From an uncultured Collinsella sp. (GTDB lineage Bacteria; Actinomycetota; Coriobacteriia; Coriobacteriales; Coriobacteriaceae), in NCBI GenBank assembly GCA_900550815.1, contig URTW01000105.1, forward strand, positions 1-6,968: a DNA stretch of 6,968 bases. Direction: 5' to 3'. Positions 1 to 5,205 of this stretch are shown piece after piece; the first letter of the stretch is position 1, and each line of letters begins with the position of its first letter. The translations under genes were made by a program, and so were the position numbers. A model generated the notes under the pieces. It saw only the letters and a list, made by a program, of their open reading frames with translations, did not search any database and was not told the origin of the DNA.

Positions 1-160
1 ACTTGCCGCAGCCCGAAGGGCCAATGAAGGAGGTGATGGCGTTTTTGGCGATGTTGAGGTCAAGCCCCGTCAGCGCATGAAAGTCACCGTACCAAAAGTT
101 GAAATCCTTGGCCGTAATGGCCGCTTGCTCCAACGTGGGAGCGGACTGATAAACGGACAT
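1..160 (-). CDS. pstB: Phosphate ABC transporter ATP-binding protein PstB (N-terminal 53 codons, runs off the window)
   Basis: This is the ATPase of the Pst high-affinity phosphate importer, a cytoplasmic protein that couples ATP hydrolysis to transport through PstC-PstA. Only the N-terminus is present. The reading frame runs from ATG at 160 to the window edge. Residues 22-25 (FWYG) fit the aromatic A-loop that stacks on adenine in Pst-type ATPases, and residues 47-53 (GPSGCGK) are the Walker A motif, cut just before its Ser/Thr. The sequence around these (YGDFHAL and the strand leading into GPSGCGK) is close to the PstB family pattern. The start is supported by AAGGAG at 165-170, 4 bp before the ATG, and lies 12 bp after the pstA stop. 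The Walker B, signature and Q-loop regions lie outside the window. A phoU gene often follows pstB, but none can be seen here. Confidence 0.95.
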   Translation of the reverse strand, partial: MSVYQSAPTLEQAAITAKDFNFWYGDFHALTGLDLNIAKNAITSFIGPSGCGK

Positions 161-172
161 GGGACTCCTTAA

Positions 173-1078
173 CTAGCGACGCTTGCGCGACAGGAAGCGC
201 GCAAACAGGTTGAAGGCCAAAATGATCACCATCAGCAAGAGCGCAGTGCCGTAGGCTGCGTTCATGTTGATGCCGTCGTTGGCAAGCAGATACAGGTGAA
301 CCGTCATGGGGCGGCCGGAATCGAGCGGCGAAATAGGTAGATTGATGGCCTGCCCCATGGTATAGAGCACCACCGCGGTCTCGCCAATGGCACGGCCGAT
401 GGCGAGAACGATGCCCGTGGCAATACGGCCAAAGGCAGAAGGAAGCACGATCTTGGAGACAACCTGCCACTTGGTGGCGCCCAGGCCGTACGCGCCCCAA
501 CGGATATAGCGCGGAACGGCGCGAATGGCCTCTTCGGTGGTGCGCATGACGATGGGGAGCATCAAGAGCGCGAGTGCCAGGGCGGCCGAGACCATCGAAA
601 GGCCCAGGCCCATGGCCTCGACAAACAAGGCGTAGCCAAACAGGCCCATAACGATGGAGGGCACCGAGGCCAAAGCGTCAGCAGCGTAGCGAATGAGCTC
701 GACGACCTTGCCCTGCTTGGCGTACTCGGCCAGATAGACGGCTGCCAGCACAGCGATCGGCGTGCAGATAAGCATGGCGAGCGCCGTCACGTAGACGGTC
801 GAGACGATCGTGGGCCAAATTCCGCCCTCGGCGTTGACGCCCTGGGGCCAACCGAAGATAAAGTCGAGCGAGATGTGTGGCAGGCCGTTGATGACCACGT
901 AGGCGATGATAGCGACCAGCACCAGCGTGGTGATGTAGGCAGCGGCACGAAACACGCCAAGCATGATCTTGTTGGACAGGTCCTTGTTGATGCGGCCCTT
1001 CTTGCCGTGGGAAAGGGCACGCTTGATGCGCTCGCGCGACGAGGTCGTATCGACCGTCGTGTCAACGGAATCGGACAT
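173..1078 (-). CDS. pstA: Phosphate ABC transporter permease PstA
   Basis: This inner-membrane permease (301 aa) pairs with PstC to form the phosphate channel. A charged cytoplasmic head (residues 1-45) is followed by a first membrane helix at about 46-66, an extracytoplasmic segment (about 67-88), and further helices at about 92-118, 140-155, 160-178, 215-240 and 276-294. The usual PstA/PstC fold has six helices. The cytoplasmic EAA-type loop is at 194-213 (GAYGLGATKWQ followed by IVLP), then GRAIGETA at 228-235, which is typical of Pst permeases. The oddity is that the glutamate expected at the start of the EAA motif is Trp194. The ATG at 1078 is preceded by a GAGGGGG stretch inside the end of pstC, and the gap to the pstC stop is 3 bp, so translation is probably coupled. 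The PstA call rather than a second PstC rests on gene order and on the long loop between the last two helices. Confidence 0.95.
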   Translation of the reverse strand: MSDSVDTTVDTTSSRERIKRALSHGKKGRINKDLSNKIMLGVFRAAAYITTLVLVAIIAYVVINGLPHISLDFIFGWPQGVNAEGGIWPTIVSTVYVTALAMLICTPIAVLAAVYLAEYAKQGKVVELIRYAADALASVPSIVMGLFGYALFVEAMGLGLSMVSAALALALLMLPIVMRTTEEAIRAVPRYIRWGAYGLGATKWQVVSKIVLPSAFGRIATGIVLAIGRAIGETAVVLYTMGQAINLPISPLDSGRPMTVHLYLLANDGINMNAAYGTALLLMVIILAFNLFARFLSRKRR

Positions 1079-1081
1079 AGC

Positions 1082-2008
1082 CTACCCCCTCTTCTTCTTG
1101 GAAATCAGACGGCCGCTGCCCCCCAGCGTGGCGGAGATGATAAACAGGCCCCCGCCCATGCCGACCAGCGCCGAGCGATGCAGACCCGAGGAATAGCTCA
1201 AGTCGAGCGCAATCTGGCTCGTGAGCGTCGAGATGGGGCTCGCAATGCTGTCGGGAATAACCGGGGCGTTACCTACGACCATGAGCACGGCCATGGTCTC
1301 GCCGATGGCACGGCCCATACCCAGCACGATGGCATCAACGATACCCAGCTTCGCGGCAGGTAGCACGACCTTATAGATGGTCTGCCACTTGGTGGCGCCC
1401 ATGGCATACGATGCCTCGCGAATGCCCATGGGAATGGAATTGAGAGCATCGATGGTGAGCGTGGTGATGGTAGGGACGATCATGATGGCGAGCACAAACC
1501 ACGCCGTCAGCGCACCAAAACCAAGGCCGCCGGTCAGTTGTGCGATAAACGGGCGGATGATGATCATGCCGAAAAAGCCGTAGATGATAGAAGGGATGCC
1601 GGCCAGCAGGTCGACGGCAGGGCTGATGAGCTTGCGCACGCGCTTGCCGGCGATCTCGACCAGGTACACGGCCGTGCCCACACCTAGCGGCACGCCCATG
1701 GCGAGCGCACCGACGGTCACCAGACCTGAGCCGGCAAGCAGCGACATGATGCCGTAGTGGCCCTCAGAGGGCGCCCACGTAAAGCTAAAGAAGTCCGCCA
1801 GACCGATGTCGGTAAAGACGGGCAGCGCCGAGTACGTGGTAAAGACAAAAATCAGGATGACGGTAACGACCGCCAAAAACGCGCAGGCAAAGAAGATCCA
1901 CTGCAGCGCCTTCTCCTTGATATAGGTACTGCGCGATACGAGCGCCAGCTCGCGCTTCTTGGGTGCCTGAGCATTCTGCTCAGTCTGGGAGTTTTCCTGT
2001 GCTTCCAT
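1082..2008 (-). CDS. pstC: Phosphate ABC transporter permease PstC
   Basis: This is the second permease of the phosphate importer, 308 aa from the chosen ATG. A hydrophilic N-terminal tail (residues 1-33) precedes helix 1 at about 36-58. Further helices lie at about 88-120, 132-153, 166-186, 222-246 and 279-297. The EAA loop is intact at 198-217 (EASYAMGATKWQ then VVLP) and is followed by GRAIGETMAVLMV, a strong PstC hallmark. A GTG codon at 2017 would add three residues, but the purine-rich AAGGGGAG at 2017-2024 lies 8 bp before the ATG at 2008 and would overlap the GTG, so ATG is preferred. This leaves 1 bp between the pstS stop and the pstC start. The last helix is unusually rich in glycine (GMGGGLFIISATLGGSGR), but the frame is continuous to a normal basic C-terminus. 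Function is well supported; the start is less certain. Confidence 0.94.
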   Translation of the reverse strand: MEAQENSQTEQNAQAPKKRELALVSRSTYIKEKALQWIFFACAFLAVVTVILIFVFTTYSALPVFTDIGLADFFSFTWAPSEGHYGIMSLLAGSGLVTVGALAMGVPLGVGTAVYLVEIAGKRVRKLISPAVDLLAGIPSIIYGFFGMIIIRPFIAQLTGGLGFGALTAWFVLAIMIVPTITTLTIDALNSIPMGIREASYAMGATKWQTIYKVVLPAAKLGIVDAIVLGMGRAIGETMAVLMVVGNAPVIPDSIASPISTLTSQIALDLSYSSGLHRSALVGMGGGLFIISATLGGSGRLISKKKRG

Positions 2009-2009
2009 G

Positions 2010-2846
2010 CTACTCACTCCCCTTCTCGTCGTTGGTGACGGGAATAAAGCCCGCCTCGCGAATCTGCTTGTCCATCTTTTCGGACGTCACGTAGTCGATG
2101 TAATCCTGCGCCTGCTGCGAAGGCGCACCCTTCACAAAGAAGTAAAGGTCGCGCGAGATGGGATAGCCGCCACTCGCGACCGTCTTCTCGGACGCCTCAA
2201 CATGATTGACCGAGACAGCCTTGACCGAGGTCTTGGCGTTGAGGCTATCGACGAAGCCCAGCGAAATGTAGCCGATGGCCCCACGCGAACGAGATACCAC
2301 GTCGCGCACCTGGCCCGTACCCGAAAGAACAGCCGAGCGGCGATCGAACGGCGTGCCATCCATCACGATGGTACGGAAGGCCTCGCGCGTACCGGACGCC
2401 TCGTCTCGGTTGATGACCTGAATCCTCAGGTCCTCGCCACCGACCTCTTTCCAATTGGTAATCTTGCCGGCGTAGATATCGCGGAGCTGCTCGGTCGAGA
2501 GGTTATCGACGGGGTTGTCGTCGTTCACGATAACCGCAATACCGTCGTGGGCAATGACGATGGGAGTCAGGCCCAGATCCTGTTCGTCGGCATTGAGTCC
2601 ACGGGAGGAGCTGGCGATATCGGCCGTGCCGGCGCTGACGGCCTCGATCCCAGCGGAAGAACCCAAACCGGAAACGAGCACGTCGATGCCGGTCTCCTCC
2701 TTAAAGCCCTCGGCCGCAATCTCGGCGATAGGAAGGCAGGTCGTGGAGCCGGCCACGGTAATGGAAGAGGTAGAAGATCCCGAAGAACAGGCGCACAGCG
2801 TAAGCGTAAGCACAGCGGCGCTCAGGACCGATACGATCTTTCTCAT
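2010..2846 (-). CDS. pstS: Phosphate-binding lipoprotein PstS
   Basis: This is the extracytoplasmic phosphate receptor of the Pst system (278 aa). Residues 1-19 form a lipoprotein signal peptide: a short basic start (MRK), a hydrophobic core, and the lipobox LCAC with the lipidated cysteine at 20. A Ser/Gly-rich linker follows. The mature protein has the PstS phosphate-contact segments: AGSTTCLP at 32-39, SSRGL at 80-84, HDGIAVIV at 100-107 and NRDEASGTREAF at 146-157, where Arg147, Asp148, Ser151, Gly152 and Thr153 fit the anion-binding turn. YAGKITNW at 125-132 is also typical of the family. The start ATG overlaps the pgeF stop by 4 bp (ATGA), and there is no purine-rich ribosome site in the 20 bp before it. 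It is therefore probably translated by ribosomes finishing pgeF. The pstC start follows directly. Confidence 0.96.
   Translation of the reverse strand: MRKIVSVLSAAVLTLTLCACSSGSSTSSITVAGSTTCLPIAEIAAEGFKEETGIDVLVSGLGSSAGIEAVSAGTADIASSSRGLNADEQDLGLTPIVIAHDGIAVIVNDDNPVDNLSTEQLRDIYAGKITNWKEVGGEDLRIQVINRDEASGTREAFRTIVMDGTPFDRRSAVLSGTGQVRDVVSRSRGAIGYISLGFVDSLNAKTSVKAVSVNHVEASEKTVASGGYPISRDLYFFVKGAPSQQAQDYIDYVTSEKMDKQIREAGFIPVTNDEKGSE
2017..2024 (-). promoter_or_regulatory. Ribosome-binding site deciding the pstC start
   Basis: The minus strand reads AAGGGGAG here, ending 8 bp before ATG at 2008. The alternative GTG at 2017 begins inside this motif, so it has no usable binding site. The motif lies within the last codons of pstS, consistent with coupled translation. 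Confidence 0.65.
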
Positions 2847-3643
2847 AGCATCACGCCGATCGCAGCATGGCGCCCACAGGTGCCGTCCTCGTTACGGTAG
2901 GAATAAAAGCGGTCGTTCTGACGCACGGTCGAAAGCTGGGTATCCACGATATTATCCGCGTCGACACCGACATCTACCAGCGCCTCGCGAATGGCAGCGG
3001 AAAGATCAAGCATGCGAGAGGTGCTCGCATCGATGCACGAGAACTCGGCGGCAAAGCGATCCATGAGTTCCTGGGATACCTCATATTCGTCACCCAAGAT
3101 ATGGGGGCCGATATAGGCGGAAACGTCGCTCGCATCGCAGCCGGCAGCATCGCAAAGCGCCTGGCACGCCTTGGCAGAAATACGTGCAATCGTGCCCTTC
3201 CAACCGGAGTGCACCACGGCAAATCCGCCAGGGGCCACCAGCACCACGGGAACGCAGTCGGCAAAGCAGAGCAGCACGGGCACGTTATGCGCCGTACAGA
3301 CGATGGCATCGCAGCCCTCGGCAATCTGCTCGCGGACGTCCTCAAGGTCATCGGCGCCGTTCGAGGTCACCGCAACGATATGGTCACCATGGACCTGATT
3401 GGGAACGAGCAGGTTGTGCTCGCACTCGGCGGCACCCATAGCCTCGAGCGCGCGACGACGATTTTCTTGAACAGCAAAGGGGTCATCGCCAACATGCGAG
3501 CCCAAGTTGAGTGAGGAGTACGCATCTTCGGAAACGCCACCGGCACGCTCGGTGAAGGCAAAGCGAACATCGGATGTCGCGCCTTCCACCAACGTAACTC
3601 CATCATGGTCGACACGCGAAACGTTGTCCGCACGTGCTGACAT
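2843..3643 (-). CDS. pgeF: Peptidoglycan editing factor / multicopper polyphenol oxidase family (YfiH/YlmD)
   Basis: This 266-aa cytoplasmic protein belongs to the YfiH/YlmD (DUF152, laccase-domain) family. Members have been linked to removal of wrongly incorporated residues in peptidoglycan precursors and to purine nucleoside phosphorylase/deaminase activity; which applies here cannot be told from sequence. The metal-site triad typical of the family is present: His85 in NQVHG, Cys130 in ADC and His145 in HSGWKG. IGPHI (178-182) and FYSYRNEDGTCGRHA (246-260) match the other conserved blocks, although the usual cysteine of GPCI is His181. A GTG at 3664 would extend the frame by 7 residues, but AGGAGG at 3651-3656 lies 7 bp before the ATG at 3643, which sets the start. 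A gene of this family directly after ftsZ is the usual actinobacterial order. Its stop overlaps the start of pstS, making it the first gene of the phosphate operon. Confidence 0.92.
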   Translation of the reverse strand: MSARADNVSRVDHDGVTLVEGATSDVRFAFTERAGGVSEDAYSSLNLGSHVGDDPFAVQENRRRALEAMGAAECEHNLLVPNQVHGDHIVAVTSNGADDLEDVREQIAEGCDAIVCTAHNVPVLLCFADCVPVVLVAPGGFAVVHSGWKGTIARISAKACQALCDAAGCDASDVSAYIGPHILGDEYEVSQELMDRFAAEFSCIDASTSRMLDLSAAIREALVDVGVDADNIVDTQLSTVRQNDRFYSYRNEDGTCGRHAAIGVML

Positions 3644-3650
3644 ACTAAAG

Positions 3651-3656
3651 CCTCCT
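3651..3656 (-). promoter_or_regulatory. Strong Shine-Dalgarno site for pgeF
   Basis: AGGAGG on the minus strand, 7 bp before ATG at 3643. It rules out the longer GTG start at 3664, which lies upstream of it. As the best binding site in the pgeF-pst block, it may set translation of pgeF and, through the overlap, of pstS. Confidence 0.85.
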
Positions 3657-3670
3657 AATAACACAAGTAC

Positions 3671-3683
3671 GCGGCGTCGCCGC
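3671..3683 (-). other. GC-rich perfect palindrome in the pgeF leader
   Basis: The minus strand reads GCGGCGACGCCGC, 6-bp arms around one central base, ending about 15 bp before the pgeF Shine-Dalgarno. In RNA it could form a short hairpin of about five pairs. It is not followed by a U-run, so it is not a convincing terminator. A role in mRNA stability or translation is possible but unproven. Confidence 0.4.
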
Positions 3684-3684
3684 T

Positions 3685-3707
3685 ACAGCCCGCGTTTATA
3701 CGGCTGT
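3685..3707 (-). promoter_or_regulatory. Inverted repeat around a TATAAA box upstream of pgeF (candidate promoter/operator)
   Basis: The minus strand has ACAGCC, an 11-bp spacer, then GGCTGT. Inside the spacer is TATAAA (3695-3700), a fair -10 hexamer. No good -35 hexamer is found 16-18 bp further upstream. A perfect 6-bp inverted repeat bracketing a -10 box is compatible with an operator, or with a hairpin in a leader RNA if transcription starts further upstream. This is a pattern observation only. Confidence 0.3.
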
Positions 3708-3747
3708 CATACTTCTTTAAAGGATACCTGCTGCACTGGAGGCAATC

Positions 3748-3769
3748 GTAAAGGGAACGTAAGGAGATT
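3748..3769 (-). promoter_or_regulatory. Tandem 11-bp direct repeat, candidate PHO-type (PhoP/PhoB) box
   Basis: Two adjacent 11-bp units on the minus strand, AATCTCCTTAC and GTTCCCTTTAC, agree at 7 of 11 positions. OmpR-family regulators such as PhoB and PhoP bind direct repeats with an 11-bp period, and the second unit resembles the actinobacterial PHO unit as I recall it (GTTCA followed by pyrimidines). The site lies between the ftsZ terminator and the first gene of the pst operon, where a phosphate-starvation box would be expected. A weak TATCCT at 3721-3726 could be its -10. Binding is inferred, not shown. Confidence 0.3.
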
Positions 3770-3792
3770 GGAGGTTCTAGTTTACAAAGTCG

Positions 3793-3825
3793 AAATAAAA
3801 AGGGCGCGTCCATACGGACACGCCC
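3793..3825 (-). terminator. Intrinsic terminator after ftsZ
   Basis: On the minus strand the stem GGGCGTGTCC / GGACGCGCCC closes a GTAT loop. All 10 positions pair in RNA, with one U-G wobble, and TTTTTATTT follows immediately. This is a textbook Rho-independent terminator placed 27 bp after the ftsZ stop. There is no matching A-run on the other side, so it should act only in the ftsZ direction. It separates the dcw transcript from pgeF-pst and implies that pgeF has its own promoter between about 3644 and 3792. Confidence 0.93.
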
Positions 3826-3851
3826 CTGTGCACAACAATGCAAAGAATGAC

Positions 3852-5006
3852 TTAGAAGCTGCCGCGCTTCAGGAAGTCGGGAAGCTCGAACTGATCGTTG
3901 CCGAAGTTAGGAAGCTCGGTGCCACCGACGTTGCGGGTCGGAGCGGCCTGAGCCGGACTGGTGGCCGGAGCGGTGCGCTGCGGCGCAGCGGAGGCAGCTG
4001 CCTTGCTCTGAGACTGCTGAGCAGCAAAGAGCTCGTCCTGACGGTTGACGTTGGAGTCGGAGAAGCCCGTAGCGATGACGGTGATACGCACCTGATCGCC
4101 CAGGGACTCGTCGACAACGGTACCGAAGATGATGTTGGCCTCGGGGTCGACGGCGTTGGCGACAACGTCGGCGGCGGCGCTGATCTCCTGGATGCCCAGG
4201 TCCTTGGAACCGGCGATGGAGAGCAGCACGCGCGTGGCACCATCGATGGAGCTCTCGAGCAGCGGGCTGGAGATGGCCTGCTGGGCAGCGTCGACGGCAC
4301 GGGTGTCCCCAGAAGAGGTACCGATACCCATCATGGCGGTACCGGCCTGCTTCATGATGGTCTTAACATCGGCGAAGTCCAGGTTGATGATACCGGGGAC
4401 GGTGATGAGGTCGGTGATGCCCTGGGTGCCCTGGGAAAGGACGCCATCGGCAATCGCGAAGGCCTCGAGCATGGTGGTCTTCTTCTCGGCGATGTCGAGC
4501 AGCTTATCGTTAGGGATGACGATCATGGTGTCGACGCAATCGGAGAGGGTCTTAATGCCCTCCTCGGCGCTCTTCTTGCGCTTGCGGCCCTCGAAGGTGA
4601 AGGGCTTGGTCACGACGGCGACGGTCAGCGCACCGACCTCGTTCATCGCGATATCGGCAACGATGGGAGCAGCGCCGGTACCAGTGCCACCGCCCTCGCC
4701 GCAGGTGATGAACACCATGTCGGCGCCAGCGAGCGCCTCGGCAATGTCGTCGCGGGACTCATCGGCAGCCTTGCGGCCAACCTCGGGGTTGGCGCCGGCG
4801 CCCAGGCCGCGGGTAAGGTCGGTGCCGATGTGCACCTTGATATCGGCATCAGAGATCGCGAGTGCCTGAGCATCGGTGTTGATGGCAACAAACTCGACGC
4901 CGCGGATGCCCTCTTCGATCATTCGATTGACCGCGTTGGTACCGCCGCCGCCGACGCCGACCACCTTAATGACGGCAAGGTAGTTGTTGATCTCTGTCTC
5001 GTGCAT
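3852..5006 (-). CDS. ftsZ: Cell division protein FtsZ
   Basis: FtsZ is the tubulin-like GTPase that polymerises into the division ring at mid-cell. The 384-aa protein starts with a short tail, then the first nucleotide-binding loop [14 protein letters not shown] (17-30), the tubulin signature GGGTGTG (105-111) preceded by the actinobacterial-type Glu104, and the T7 synergy loop NLDFADV (208-214) with catalytic Asp210 and Asp213. The C-terminal linker (about 320-370) is rich in Ala, Gln and Pro. It ends in a conserved peptide, [12 protein letters not shown] (373-384), the usual docking site for membrane and regulatory partners. An in-frame ATG at 5036 would add 10 residues, but GGAGGA at 5012-5017 lies 5 bp before the ATG at 5006, and family members begin just before [11 protein letters not shown] strong terminator follows. 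No ftsA precedes it, as in other actinobacteria. Confidence 0.98.
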   Translation of the reverse strand: MHETEINNYLAVIKVVGVGGGGTNAVNRMIEEGIRGVEFVAINTDAQALAISDADIKVHIGTDLTRGLGAGANPEVGRKAADESRDDIAEALAGADMVFITCGEGGGTGTGAAPIVADIAMNEVGALTVAVVTKPFTFEGRKRKKSAEEGIKTLSDCVDTMIVIPNDKLLDIAEKKTTMLEAFAIADGVLSQGTQGITDLITVPGIINLDFADVKTIMKQAGTAMMGIGTSSGDTRAVDAAQQAISSPLLESSIDGATRVLLSIAGSKDLGIQEISAAADVVANAVDPEANIIFGTVVDESLGDQVRITVIATGFSDSNVNRQDELFAAQQSQSKAAASAAPQRTAPATSPAQAAPTRNVGGTELPNFGNDQFELPDFLKRGSF

Positions 5007-5011
5007 GTCGG

Positions 5012-5017
5012 TCCTCC
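5012..5017 (-). promoter_or_regulatory. Ribosome-binding site deciding the ftsZ start
   Basis: GGAGGA on the minus strand, 5 bp before ATG at 5006. The upstream in-frame ATG at 5036 has no comparable motif at a useful distance, so the shorter FtsZ is preferred. Confidence 0.85.
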
Positions 5018-5205
5018 GAACAAAGGTTATAGCCATAGCATGGGTCGACCCCTGCGCACATTAACCTTCAGGTTGAAAGTAAATGCAAAGGTAAACCGTA
5101 TTATGTTTGCACATTATGAACGTATCAGTCAAATAATTGACCGTGAAAACCAAACAAACCAGATAAACGGCGTGGTATGGCCCCTCAACAAAGCATCAAC
5201 CAGCG
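5018..5205 (-). promoter_or_regulatory. AT-rich ftsZ upstream region, probable promoter zone
   Basis: No gene is visible between the ftsQ stop and the ftsZ start. Positions 5101-5160 contain only 20 G/C of 60, far below the flanking genes. On the minus strand there is TTGACT (5127-5132) and two identical CATAAT hexamers (5113-5118 and 5100-5105), none at an ideal 16-18 bp pairing; TATAAC at 5026-5031 is another -10-like hexamer. Two short inverted repeats are present: GTCAA-ATAA-TTGAC (5128-5141) and AACCT-TC-AGGTT (5062-5073). There is no U-run terminator after ftsQ, so read-through from ftsQ is also possible. A dedicated ftsZ promoter is likely, but its exact position is not resolved. Confidence 0.45.

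Noticed and set aside
1085..1175. Possible frameshift at the PstC C-terminus because of the unusual glycine-rich helix
   Set aside because: The segment aligns end to end with the expected helix and keeps the RLISKK-type basic end, so the frame is intact.
2007..2900. 297-codon plus-strand frame opposite pstS
   Set aside because: Arg/Gly/Asp-rich shadow of pstS codons with no ribosome site and no domain.
3671..3683. Possible attenuator hairpin before pgeF
   Set aside because: The stem is short with a tight loop and no U-run follows, so termination there is unlikely.
3655..3843. 62-codon minus-strand frame in the ftsZ-pgeF gap
   Set aside because: It spans the intrinsic terminator, has no ribosome site and no recognisable protein features.
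4129..4869. 246-codon plus-strand frame opposite ftsZ
   Set aside because: Ser/Ala/Met-rich shadow translation produced by ftsZ codon bias.
5007..5036. Longer FtsZ start at 5036
   Set aside because: No Shine-Dalgarno at a useful distance, while GGAGGA precedes the ATG at 5006 and the shorter protein matches family N-termini.
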